From Bacteroidales bacterium (GTDB taxonomy: Bacteria > Bacteroidota > Bacteroidia > Bacteroidales > F082), in contig JAFYNK010000087.1 of the NCBI GenBank assembly GCA_017548125.1, forward strand, positions 1-64,000: a stretch of 64,000 nucleotides of DNA, read 5' to 3'. The notes beneath the pieces are model-generated. The model did no database searches and had not been told where the DNA came from. It saw nothing but the letters and a program-made list of their open reading frames with translations. Numbering within the stretch: position 1 is the stretch's first letter; each line of letters opens with the position of its first letter. The translations under genes and the position numbers were made by a program. Shown piece by piece: positions 29,101 through 37,366 of the stretch.

Positions 29101-30064
29101 GGATATAGAATGCAGAACAATATTTGTTATTAACTGCATGGAAAAGAGAAACCTGAGGGTTAGTAATGGAGAACTTCTTTTAGAGGAAGTTAAGGAAGAT
29201 GGAAATGTGACATTGACAAAGATGCCATTTCAAAAAATCCTTATGCTTTTCATTGTTGGTCATATAACAATTACAACACCTTTGATTGAAAAGTGTAAAA
29301 AGTTTAATGTGGCGCTAGTTGTAGTGAATTTTAATTTACGTCCTGTATTTTATTGGGCTGATTCAGCAGAGGCAAATTACATTCTAAGGAAAAAGCAGTA
29401 TTCTTTAGATAAAAATGATATTTCTATTGCTAAGATTTTGGTAAAGAATAAGATAGAAAATCAAATTGGTCTTTTGAAGAAAACCAGAATGAAAGATGAA
29501 TTGACAGTTGAAACCATATCTTCATTAAGCCGAATTCATAATATTATAGATTTGCAAGATGATTATAATAAATTGATGGGAATTGAAGGGCTTGTTTCTA
29601 AAAAATTCTTTTCGGCTTATTATCAGAAAAACAATTGGATTGCGCGACGACCAAGAGTGAAGTGTGATCCGATAAATTCTACATTAGATATTGGTTATAC
29701 AATATTGTTCAATTATATAGAATGTTTTGTGAGAATGTTTGGTTTTGATATATATGCCGGAGTTTATCATCGTCTATGGTTTAAACGTAAATCTTTAATA
29801 TGTGATTTGATGGAACCATTTAGATGTGTAATAGACAATGCTGTTAGAACTGCGTTCAATAAGAAACAATGCTCAGAAAAGGATTTTAAAAATGAGAAAG
29901 GAGAGTGGCGGTTAAAATATGAAAAGAATAAGGATTATACGAAATTGTTTTATGATGCATTGATGCCATACAAAACAGAGGTCTTTAAATATATTCAATC
30001 ATATTATAGGTGTTTTATGCAATCTAAACCTGTAGAATGTTATCCAAATTTTAAAATGAAATGA
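29087..30064 (+). CDS. cas1: CRISPR integrase Cas1 (type V-A-like)
   Basis: A 325-residue Cas1, the catalytic subunit of the Cas1-Cas2 spacer integrase. The start at 29087 (MFTHKDIECRTIFVI) matches the usual N-terminus of type V-A Cas1; the open frame extends further up but through the cas4 end. Catalytic metal ligands are visible: E167 in MGIEGLVSK, H228 in GVYHRLWFKRKS and D240 in LICDLMEPFR. Overlap with cas4 is 14 bases and with cas2 4 bases (ATGA). The gene is apparently functional. Confidence 0.96.
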   Translation: MFTHKDIECRTIFVINCMEKRNLRVSNGELLLEEVKEDGNVTLTKMPFQKILMLFIVGHITITTPLIEKCKKFNVALVVVNFNLRPVFYWADSAEANYILRKKQYSLDKNDISIAKILVKNKIENQIGLLKKTRMKDELTVETISSLSRIHNIIDLQDDYNKLMGIEGLVSKKFFSAYYQKNNWIARRPRVKCDPINSTLDIGYTILFNYIECFVRMFGFDIYAGVYHRLWFKRKSLICDLMEPFRCVIDNAVRTAFNKKQCSEKDFKNEKGEWRLKYEKNKDYTKLFYDALMPYKTEVFKYIQSYYRCFMQSKPVECYPNFKMK

Positions 30065-30330
30065 TAGTGATAAGTTACGACATAGCTGATGACAAGTTGA
30101 GAACAAGATTTTCAAAAATGCTGACAAAAAATGGTGCGATAAGATTGCAGTTTTCTGTTTATGAACTTGTTAACACAAAACGAGTTAAGGATAATATGAT
30201 GTTGAAGATAGAGAAGTTTTCCAAGCATTTTGGAGGAGAAGACAGCGTTATTATTTTTGATGTTGATAAGGAAAAGTTGACAAAATATGGTAATGCTATA
30301 CATAGAGATCAAGATGTTGTGTATTTGTAA
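30061..30330 (+). CDS. cas2: CRISPR adaptation protein Cas2
   Basis: An 89-residue Cas2. The ferredoxin-like fold is visible in MIVISYDIADDKLRTRFSKM (first strand with the conserved Asp), RLQFSVYEL and EDSVIIFDVD. It bridges Cas1 dimers during spacer capture. Its ATG overlaps the cas1 stop (ATGA). Seven bases after its stop begins the second CRISPR leader, so adaptation genes directly abut array 2. Confidence 0.95.
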   Translation: MIVISYDIADDKLRTRFSKMLTKNGAIRLQFSVYELVNTKRVKDNMMLKIEKFSKHFGGEDSVIIFDVDKEKLTKYGNAIHRDQDVVYL

Positions 30331-30337
30331 ATGTTGC

Positions 30338-30522
30338 TTTGCAGATCTCAGTCTCAATGTTTTTATGAAAAATGTTTAAAGTGTTGATATATAATAAGAT
30401 GAGTATTTTGTTAAAAATGTGGTGGGGTAAAAATGTCGGAAGATGAAATTTTTGTTGTATTTATAATTGCTTAATTGATAATAATTTATAACTTTGCAAG
30501 GTCTTTTGCAGACCAATATAGA
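30338..30522 (+). promoter_or_regulatory. CRISPR leader 2 with array promoter
   Basis: Duplicate of leader 1 without gaps; the only differences I find are an A/G near the TATTTT word, a G/T in the GGGGTGGGG word and a G/A before AGGTCT. The promoter is conserved: TTG, 19 bases, TAACTTTG (30489-30496), and so is the GGTCT-TTTGC-AGACC palindrome at the junction. Confidence 0.85.
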
Positions 30523-31391
30523 GTCTATAAAGACAAATAAATTTCTACTATTGTAGATATTTGCCTTGACAAGCCTTAAGCAGGTCTCTATAAAGACAAA
30601 TAAATTTCTACTATTGTAGATTATATAGTCCCTTTTCAACGGCTTTATTTGTCTATAAAGACAAATAAATTTCTACTATTGTAGATAGCGAGTAGATAGC
30701 ATCTTATTGTTACATGTCTATAAAGACAAATAAATTTCTACTATTGTAGATGTACCCCGTTCACACGATTTACGATTTTGTCTATAAAGACAAATAAATT
30801 TCTACTATTGTAGATTTCTTTTTCTCAATGCCAAATTACCTGGTCTATAAAGACAAATAAATTTCTACTATTGTAGATGGTGCGAAGATTATGTTACCGA
30901 TTTAAGTCTATAAAGACAAATAAATTTCTACTATTGTAGATGTCCGAGGACTCAAATCCAAGTTCATTTGTCTATAAAGACAAATAAATTTCTACTATTG
31001 TAGATATCGGAGCAGAACTTAAGATGTTAGGTGTCTATAAAGACAAATAAATTTCTACTATTGTAGATAAATATTGTTTGAAGTTTCTCCTCATCGGTCT
31101 ATAAAGACAAATAAATTTCTACTATTGTAGATAAACTACAGGTTGAGCTGTTTCTAAACTGTCTATAAAGACAAATAAATTTCTACTATTGTAGATAACG
31201 AGGTTTAAACCATTAGAATTTAGGAGTCTATAAAGACAAATAAATTTCTACTATTGTAGATATGTAACGTAATCACTTTTGAACCTTTGAAGTCTATAAA
31301 GACAAATAAATTTCTACTATTGTAGATACATTTGATTCCATACGAACATTACGATGTCTATAAAGACAAATAAATTTCTACTATTGTAGTA
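30523..31391 (+). CRISPR. CRISPR array 2: 14 repeats, 13 spacers, same repeat as array 1
   Basis: Repeats at 30523, 30586, 30651, 30716, 30780, 30843, 30906, 30970, 31033, 31097, 31161, 31226, 31292 and 31356, each 36 bases. The second has C instead of G at position 1. The last is intact for 34 bases (to 31389), then diverges (TA for AT), as expected at a leader-distal end. Spacers are 27-30 bases and share none with array 1. The effector gene and the adaptation genes lie between the two arrays, all on one strand. Confidence 0.97.
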
Positions 31392-31656
31392 GTAAAGACT
31401 ACAAGACCACAAGACTACAAGACTACAAGTAAGAAAAACTTTAGGTTTAAATCGAATCTTTGTTCTTGGTAGTCAATCCTGCCGCCTCGGAGAAATCGCG
31501 TCAAGAAATTTTGTCGTTGAGCGGTTAAGACAAAAATGCTGTCTGAGCGAAGCGAGTTTATTTTTGTCCAGCGAAGACGATAAAATTTTAGCAGATTTAT
31601 CCTCAGCGGCGAGCTTTTTCTGTTTCTCTTTTTTGCGGGAAAAAAGAGAAAGGAAT
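31392..31656. repeat. Dispersed repeat and word repeats separating array 2 from an orphan repeat
   Basis: Begins with ACTACAAGACCACAAG words (31396-31432), then copy 3 of the GCCGCCTCGGAGAAATCGC element (31482-31531) with the same downstream order as 19759-19808, then a segment rich in GAGCGAAGCGAG and GCGGCGAGC. No gene is seen. Confidence 0.65.
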
Positions 31657-31686
31657 ATCTATAAAGACAAATAAATTTCTACTATT
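31657..31686 (+). repeat. Orphan truncated CRISPR repeat
   Basis: TCTATAAAGACAAATAAAT continuing to TTCTACTATT (31658-31686) equals repeat positions 2-30; the first base is A and the last six (GTAGAT) are missing. It lies 266 bases beyond array 2 and 12 bases before the -33 element of the next operon. Confidence 0.85.
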
Positions 31687-31697
31687 TTATTACTAAT

Positions 31698-31730
31698 TTG
31701 TTTGCTTAAAAGAATATTTCTTTAACTTTG
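31698..31730 (+). promoter_or_regulatory. Promoter of the helicase-TPR-TerB operon
   Basis: TTG near 31698-31703 and TAACTTTG (31723-31730) with spacing near 20 bases; the start codon is 26 bases after the -7 box. Confidence 0.65.
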
Positions 31731-31755
31731 GTGTCGTATAACAAGCAGAACTTAT

Positions 31756-33804
31756 ATGACAGAATCACCAATAACCCTCACTCCTCAACAACAGCAGGTC
31801 CTTGACAGCATTAAAGATTTTATGAATAGCGACGCTTCGGTGTTCATTCTCTGCGGTTATGCCGGTACCGGTAAGACCACTATGGTTAAACAAATCGCCG
31901 ATTTCATATCGCAGTCGAGAGATGTGGCTCTGATGGCTCCTACGGGAAGAGCTGCCCGCGTGCTGAAGAACAAGACTGGTTATGAAGCTACTACCATACA
32001 TAAGGCTATATATGCCAAGGCGGCAATGAAGGTGAAAGTGGTGAAGGATATTGCTGAGTCTGAATTTAAACTGTGTTTCCCTATAAAAAGTAATATGGAA
32101 CAAAGTGTGGTAATTGTCGATGAGGCCTCCATGCTTCGCTCTATGACGTCGGAACAGGAACTGTTTCAATTCGGTACTGATAATCTGATGGACGATCTTC
32201 TGACTTTCGCACGCGTGTCTTTCGGCGGCAAAATAATCTTCGTCGGCGACCCAGCTCAGCTGCCTCCTGTCGGCGAGGCGGAATCTCAAGCGCTGAATCC
32301 TGAATTCTTTATCGCTAAAGGTCTGAAAGTTAGACAGGCGGTATTGAACGAAGTCATAAGACAGACTGGCGACAGCGTAATCTTGAAAAACGCTATGCAG
32401 ATACGTGCCTTGCTGGAGTCTGAAAAACGTAACCGTTTGGTCTTCGATGAAAAAGCTGATGACGTGGTATCTCTGCCAGATAACGAGCTGCTCGACAGAT
32501 ATATGCAGGAAAGAAGACGGTCGGGAAAGAATGACTGCGTGGTCATTTGTCATTCTAATCATTCGGCTTCAGAATATAATAAGGAAATACGCCAGGAGTT
32601 ATATGGCGAACAGAATCCGGAATTGCAGGAAGGCGAAATACTGATGGTAGTGCAGAATAATTATCATCTCGACAGAATGAACGGAGAATTTGTCCCTGTC
32701 TTGTCTGTCGGCAATAAAGTCTCTCAGACGGCACCTGTTTATGTGCAGGAGGGAGGTGAAAGAGTCAGAAAGACCATCACATTGAATTTCCAAAATATTA
32801 CTGTCACCGACTCTGACGGGGTGCCTCGTCCATGCTTGGTTTTGCTGGATTTGTTATATAACGGCGCTGCCTCCTTGTCTATCGATGAATATCGTGCTTT
32901 GTATATCAACTTCTGCATGCGACACCCTAATTTAAAACCAGGATCGGAGGAGTTCAGCGATGCCATACAGGTGGACGAATACTATAACTGTCTCAAAGCC
33001 AAATTCGGTTATGCTGTTACAGGTCATAAATGTCAGGGCGGCGAATGGGCAAAGGCGTTCGTTGACTATAGTGGACGAACTGGCATGAGCGACGATTGCT
33101 TGCGATGGGCATATACTGCAACGACCAGAGCTAGAAAGACATTGTATTTCACCAACTATCCTCATATAACGCCTTTCTCCAAGTTTAGAATAGAACCTGT
33201 GCAGGCTTGTTCCCAAATAAATGAGGAATGCAGAGTGCTCGCTCAAGTCGAGCCTTCTCCATATCATAAGGAATCAGATCCTAATTATCTTCATGCGAAA
33301 TACCGCTGTATAATGCAGAATATGAAATGGACGCCTTACAGCATCGATGGCGTCGTCAGCAGACCGTGGCAGGAAATATACCAGATTAAGACTCCTGACG
33401 GAATAGAACGCTATGACATACTATATAAGAAAGGCGGAGTCTTCGCAAAAGCCGTTCCTCAGTCTAAGACAAAACATACCGACATGATTTTGTTGATGCT
33501 TAACGATGAGCGTTCGATGCCTATAGTCTTTGATTATAAGCCTTCAACTGCTATCCATGAACAGTTGTTTAACGTTATTCGCTCGGCATGTGATGGATTG
33601 AGCATACAGATTACCAATGTGGTGGAACATAAGGAGGATTATAATGTGATGTTTTATTTCCGAACGTCAGATACGATGTCGAGCATGAAAATATATATAG
33701 ACGCTTCAGGCTTTGTCACCTACGCCAAACCTATGTCTTTTATAGGATTGAACGACAATGAACTGATGCTGCTTGTTGAAAGAATAAACAATCATTTTGA
33801 TTAG
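31756..33804 (+). CDS. RecD/Pif1-like SF1 DNA helicase (AAA family ATPase)
   Basis: A 682-residue SF1B-type helicase. Walker A is LCGYAGTGKTTMVKQ (about residues 32-46), motif Ia ALMAPTGRAARVLKN, Walker B VVIVDEASML, motif III FVGDPAQLPPVGE, motif IV-VI region FGYAVTGHKCQGGEW and RWAYTATTRARKTL (UvrD_C_2-like). The C-terminal 200 residues (after about 490) are an additional domain without obvious motifs. It is followed after 2 bases by the TPR/S1-like gene, so the product probably works with it. The helicase could serve DNA repair or a conflict system. Confidence 0.88.
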   Translation: MTESPITLTPQQQQVLDSIKDFMNSDASVFILCGYAGTGKTTMVKQIADFISQSRDVALMAPTGRAARVLKNKTGYEATTIHKAIYAKAAMKVKVVKDIAESEFKLCFPIKSNMEQSVVIVDEASMLRSMTSEQELFQFGTDNLMDDLLTFARVSFGGKIIFVGDPAQLPPVGEAESQALNPEFFIAKGLKVRQAVLNEVIRQTGDSVILKNAMQIRALLESEKRNRLVFDEKADDVVSLPDNELLDRYMQERRRSGKNDCVVICHSNHSASEYNKEIRQELYGEQNPELQEGEILMVVQNNYHLDRMNGEFVPVLSVGNKVSQTAPVYVQEGGERVRKTITLNFQNITVTDSDGVPRPCLVLLDLLYNGAASLSIDEYRALYINFCMRHPNLKPGSEEFSDAIQVDEYYNCLKAKFGYAVTGHKCQGGEWAKAFVDYSGRTGMSDDCLRWAYTATTRARKTLYFTNYPHITPFSKFRIEPVQACSQINEECRVLAQVEPSPYHKESDPNYLHAKYRCIMQNMKWTPYSIDGVVSRPWQEIYQIKTPDGIERYDILYKKGGVFAKAVPQSKTKHTDMILLMLNDERSMPIVFDYKPSTAIHEQLFNVIRSACDGLSIQITNVVEHKEDYNVMFYFRTSDTMSSMKIYIDASGFVTYAKPMSFIGLNDNELMLLVERINNHFD

Positions 33805-33806
33805 TT

Positions 33807-35294
33807 ATGGCAACGATAAAAGATATTACCTCAATGTGTAAAGCTGGTCATGTGGCAGCAGCCTATGACTTGGCAAGAGCAGACTGTGACGCCGCTCCTG
33901 ATAACGTATGGGCGCAGCGTGAAATGGGTTGGGCTTTGTATTATATGATTAAAGATGATGTGGAAAGAAATGATCATCAGTCGTTTTATACTCATCTGGA
34001 AGAATTGTCTCAGCTTAGTCTGCTGAATGTGCAGGATGACGCATTCATTTTTGATAGTCTGTTGTGGAAGTTTGTCGATATAATAAAACAGATTCCAGTT
34101 GACAGGACGTATGAGATGGATCGTATCTTTTCTTTTCTATGTAATTATACCTTCGCTTCATCAGTAGGATATTCGGTATTGCTAAAGCAGACGCTAAAGT
34201 TCGATACATGGAATCATTTGCTTGACTTCTTCGAATGGTGGAACATAGATAAGCTGATGCCTGAAGATTATCATCCTTTTCAAATGGATAATGGCAAGAA
34301 GGTGATGGCGCTGGCAGAACAGGCTTATATAGCATACTCAAAAGCATTGCTGAAACTTAACGACAGTGACAAGATACGTGGTTTTGTTCCTAAGATAGAA
34401 AAGCTGGTGGATGACTATCCTGACATGATGTATCCGGGTTATTTCTGTGGAAAGCTGCTGCTTGCTATGGGAGCGGAGCGTGAGGATGCGTTGAACATAG
34501 TGATGCCTTTCGTGAGAAAGAAAAAGACAGAGTTTTGGGTCTGGCAGCTGCTCGCTGAAATATATAAGGATGACAAGGATATTCAGCTGGCTTGTCTGCT
34601 GCGTGCCGTACATTGTCGTACTCAGGAGACTTTCCTTGGCAAGGTGCGTATGAAACTGGTGTCTGTCTATGCGCAGAGACGAGATTATGCTCGTGCTAAA
34701 TATCATCTGGATCTCATGACCAGCTGTTATCTGGAACAAGGTTGGCGTTTGCCTTATGAGGCACAGTCCTGGATGAGAGAGACATGGGTGAACACCGTAC
34801 AGTCTGACGCCACCGACGGCTTGGATTACAGACAATACACCGATGCTATATTGGCACGTGGCGCAAACCAAAGCATAGCTGTCGTTACTTATGTGGACAT
34901 GACAAGGAGACGCGCGTCGCTCATCTATGGGGAAAGGAAACGTGTCAATGTGCCGCTTTCTAATTTGGGTTTAAAGGTAAAGGATGGAACATTACTCGAG
35001 CTGAAATGGTTTCCTGGAAATGATGAGAATATTGTCGTTGCAGCCGCAAAGTTTGCTGACAAAGACGCTCTGAAAGGAGTTTCCTACATCAGATTGATAA
35101 AAGGAAAAATATCAAAACGAGACAACCAAGCGTTCGCATTTGTCAATGGGGGAGACGTACAATGTTTTATAAAACCAGAGATGGTGCAGAAACATAATAT
35201 ACGAAATAACGATGAAGTGACGGTCTTGGCCGCACTTGATTACAATAAAGGAAAAAATAGTTGGAATTGGACCGCAGTGTCATTAACAAAATAA
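33807..35294 (+). CDS. TPR-rich protein with C-terminal S1/CSD-like domains (TOTE-associated type)
   Basis: A 495-residue cytoplasmic protein, no signal peptide. Residues 1-330 are helical repeats (CKAGHVAAAYDLARADCDAAPDNVWAQREMGWALYY and later AQRRDYARAKYHLDLM). The last 140 residues are beta-rich: VVTYVDMTRRRASLIYGERKRVNVPLS, then VQCFIKPEMVQKHNIRNNDEVTVLA, reading as two OB-fold S1/cold-shock-like domains. Proteins of this build are annotated as TOTE conflict-system S1/CSD proteins (with a DUF7017-like core); this link is from memory and not searched. It is in an operon with a helicase upstream (2 bases) and TerB downstream (6 bases). Confidence 0.7.
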   Translation: MATIKDITSMCKAGHVAAAYDLARADCDAAPDNVWAQREMGWALYYMIKDDVERNDHQSFYTHLEELSQLSLLNVQDDAFIFDSLLWKFVDIIKQIPVDRTYEMDRIFSFLCNYTFASSVGYSVLLKQTLKFDTWNHLLDFFEWWNIDKLMPEDYHPFQMDNGKKVMALAEQAYIAYSKALLKLNDSDKIRGFVPKIEKLVDDYPDMMYPGYFCGKLLLAMGAEREDALNIVMPFVRKKKTEFWVWQLLAEIYKDDKDIQLACLLRAVHCRTQETFLGKVRMKLVSVYAQRRDYARAKYHLDLMTSCYLEQGWRLPYEAQSWMRETWVNTVQSDATDGLDYRQYTDAILARGANQSIAVVTYVDMTRRRASLIYGERKRVNVPLSNLGLKVKDGTLLELKWFPGNDENIVVAAAKFADKDALKGVSYIRLIKGKISKRDNQAFAFVNGGDVQCFIKPEMVQKHNIRNNDEVTVLAALDYNKGKNSWNWTAVSLTK

Positions 35295-35300
35295 TAAACG

Positions 35301-35663
35301 ATGAAAGAACTTACATATAACGAACGCATTGCTGTGATGCGCATTTTAAAGGATATCATACTTGCTGATAATAGAATAGACGATAGAGAACGATTGCTGT
35401 TCAATGAAATAGCAAAGACATTGGATCTGGACGAGTCTGCCAAAGAGGATGTGGACAATCTAAATTCTTTGCTGGCATTGACTGTCATCCATGATTTCAA
35501 GCAGGAACAAAAGGAAGAGTTCGCCAAGATGATGGGACAGATGATAGTCGTTGACAGAGACATCAATTACAATGAAGTTAGAATCTATAATGTGGTGAAT
35601 GAATTCTGCAATATTAAGGTTGAATTTGAGATGGATAACTATCCCGAATACACCCGCAGTTGA
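35301..35663 (+). CDS. TerB-like helical protein
   Basis: A 120-residue acidic all-helical protein: AVMRILKDIILADNRIDDRERLLFNEIAKTL then FAKMMGQMIVVDRDINYNEVRIYNVVNEFC. Two acid-rich loops following 'ADNRID' and 'VDRDIN' match the metal-coordinating repeats of TerB, a membrane-periphery stress and conflict protein family. It is the last gene of the helicase-TPR operon (6-base gap). A role as a sensor or linker for the other two is inferred from operon membership only. Confidence 0.75.
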   Translation: MKELTYNERIAVMRILKDIILADNRIDDRERLLFNEIAKTLDLDESAKEDVDNLNSLLALTVIHDFKQEQKEEFAKMMGQMIVVDRDINYNEVRIYNVVNEFCNIKVEFEMDNYPEYTRS

Positions 35664-35700
35664 GCCTCCGTTAGTTATTTATACCAACAAGAATCTCAGT

Positions 35701-36726
35701 ATGATTAAAAAAATATTGGCAATTTTTCTCGCTGCTTTAAGTTGCGGTTTATGTGTTTCGTGTGGTCCTGACGATCCAGACCCTTATGAAATGCCAGAAT
35801 TTGATTTTTCCCAAAAAGGAAATATAGTTGATGACAGACAATATTATTCCGGTATTGATGAGGTTCAATTCCCAAATCAGCTTTGGAACACCCCTGCTTT
35901 TGAAAGAGCGGCTCAATACGATAGACTGGACCAAGGAGTGGAGGCTTATTTTTTGCAAAGCGTATCTTACAATGACGCACCAACCTATGTCTTTGCTTAT
36001 GTGGGTATTCCTGCCACAGCAACAAAGGACAATCCTGTTCCTGGTGTCGTGCTTATCCACGGCGGTGGTGGTACAGCTTTCTGCGACTGGGTTAAAATGT
36101 GGAACGATTTGGGCTATGCCGCTATTGCAATTGATACTGAAGGTGAAATTCCTACTGAAAACGCAAGCTTAAATTCTTCTTCTGATGCTACTTTTGAAAG
36201 CATAATGCATCATGGTCCAAGCAACACGGACTATAAAGATCATGCAAAGCCTGCAAATGAACAGTTCCTTTACCACGCTATAGCAGGAACTATTGTAGCG
36301 AATTCGTTTTTGTCATCCTTTGAACAGGTTGATAGCAGTAAAATAGGACTTACGGGCATTTCTTGGGGTGGTGTGATAGCAACGAATGCAGTAGCTTATG
36401 ATGACCGCTTTGCCTTTGCGGCTCCTGTTTACGGTGCCGTTGCAATGACAGGTACATCTGGAATTTTCGGTACGCTCTATGACACTTATCCAAGGTGCTC
36501 TTTTTTGTGGGACGATGTTGAAATGCTGCGTAACTGTCGTACGCCAATACTCTTTGTTAACTGGGATGGCGATCCGTTTTTTGCCGTTGACGCCACTGAA
36601 AAATGTGCAAATACTGCTATGAATGCGGGAATGATATTGATTCCAGAACTGGGACACGGTCATTTGCAAGGGGCGAATATTCAAGAGATATTTATTTTTG
36701 CAAGCAATGCCACTGCTGTCCAGTAA
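35701..36726 (+). CDS. Lipoprotein alpha/beta hydrolase, acetyl-xylan esterase-like
   Basis: A 341-residue exported esterase from the ATG at 35701. The signal peptide ends in a lipobox (CGLCVSCGPDD, lipid on Cys near 20). The hydrolase fold shows VVLIHGGGGTAFCDWVKMWNDLGYAAIAID (oxyanion hole), nucleophile elbow GLTGISWGGV, and acid/His near NWDGDPFFAVDATEK and LGHGHLQG. Probable substrates are acetylated or feruloylated polysaccharides or peptidic esters. The longer frame from 35599 overlaps terB and is rejected. It begins 37 bases after the TerB stop and may be read from that operon or its own promoter. Confidence 0.85.
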   Translation: MIKKILAIFLAALSCGLCVSCGPDDPDPYEMPEFDFSQKGNIVDDRQYYSGIDEVQFPNQLWNTPAFERAAQYDRLDQGVEAYFLQSVSYNDAPTYVFAYVGIPATATKDNPVPGVVLIHGGGGTAFCDWVKMWNDLGYAAIAIDTEGEIPTENASLNSSSDATFESIMHHGPSNTDYKDHAKPANEQFLYHAIAGTIVANSFLSSFEQVDSSKIGLTGISWGGVIATNAVAYDDRFAFAAPVYGAVAMTGTSGIFGTLYDTYPRCSFLWDDVEMLRNCRTPILFVNWDGDPFFAVDATEKCANTAMNAGMILIPELGHGHLQGANIQEIFIFASNATAVQ

Positions 36727-36805
36727 AAGTTTCGGACAATTGAGGTTCATATTCTTGAGAGACTAAAAAACCATTGTTGACTTTTCACTTTTCAACTTTA
36801 AATTT

Positions 36806-37003
36806 AGGGGATTTCTATAAATTGCTTTGCAAATGATTTATGATTTTTTTTTTTGAGAAGATTTTTGTTTTTCTTTCAATCACATAGCGAGCTATGTGAT
36901 TGAAAGAAAGGCGAAAAGATTCCAAGAAAAAACATAAAGCATGCAAAAGTTTTAATTGTTACTGTCAAAAATTATTTAAACGGGGAATTTATAGAAGTCC
37001 CCT
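36806..37003. repeat. 198-bp long inverted repeat (MITE-like or giant hairpin)
   Basis: Outer arms 36806-36823 and 36986-37003 match at 17 of 18 positions. The core is a perfect 16-bp palindrome pair CTTTCAATCACATAGC (36875-36890) and its complement (36893-36908) around GA. Between arm and core the two sides still align imperfectly (GCTTTGCAAATG against CATGCAAAAG; poly-T against poly-A). Confidence 0.8.
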
Positions 37004-37227
37004 TATTGTTGGGGTGGGGCAGGCGAAGTCTTTATCACTCCGCCTGCAACGATGAATTGTGATTATAATCCAAACCACCATTTATTTTAACCGTTGGATT
37101 TTGACCGTTGGCTGTAGAGCTATTTTTGTCATGTGTTAGTTTGTCTATATAACATATAAAAACAGGAATTGTTTTAATGGATGGAATTTTTTTATACAAC
37201 AGTCAACGGACTTTGGGTTTACGGAGC

Positions 37228-37271
37228 CTGAGCTTGTCGAAGGCAAAAGTTTGGCACTTCGACAGGCTCAG
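37228..37271. repeat. CTGAGCTTGTCGAAG hairpin repeat
   Basis: Arms CTGAGCTTGTCGAAG (37228-37242) and CTTCGACAGGCTCAG (37257-37271), one mismatch. The same element with perfect arms is at 55074-55118. Confidence 0.8.
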
Positions 37272-37335
37272 TGACCTGTTCGAAATCCTAATAATTATTA
37301 AGAAAAAAACTCTTGCATTGTCTTTTAAAATATCG

Positions 37336-37343
37336 TAAGTTTG
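37336..37343 (+). promoter_or_regulatory. -7 box of the OPT transporter gene
   Basis: TAAGTTTG fits TAnnTTTG. It lies inside the longer open frame beginning at 37313, so translation from the ATG at 37367 is preferred. Confidence 0.65.
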
Positions 37344-37366
37344 CCTACACAAAAAATAGTTTTATT

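Larger units (their letters stand above)
36727..37366. other. Intergenic region with a long inverted repeat and hairpins
   Basis: No gene is supported. It holds the 198-bp imperfect palindrome at 36806-37003, GTTGAC/ACCGTTGG words near 37090-37210, the CTGAGCTTGTCGAAG hairpin at 37228-37271 and the OPT promoter. Confidence 0.6.

Noticed and set aside
30376-30639. Minus-strand open frame across leader 2 and the first repeats
   Set aside because: It translates the CRISPR repeats themselves (recurring YNSRNLFVFIE) and has no coding support.
31765-32562. Long minus-strand open frame inside the helicase gene
   Set aside because: It is antisense to a clear SF1 helicase with intact motifs, and has no motif of its own.
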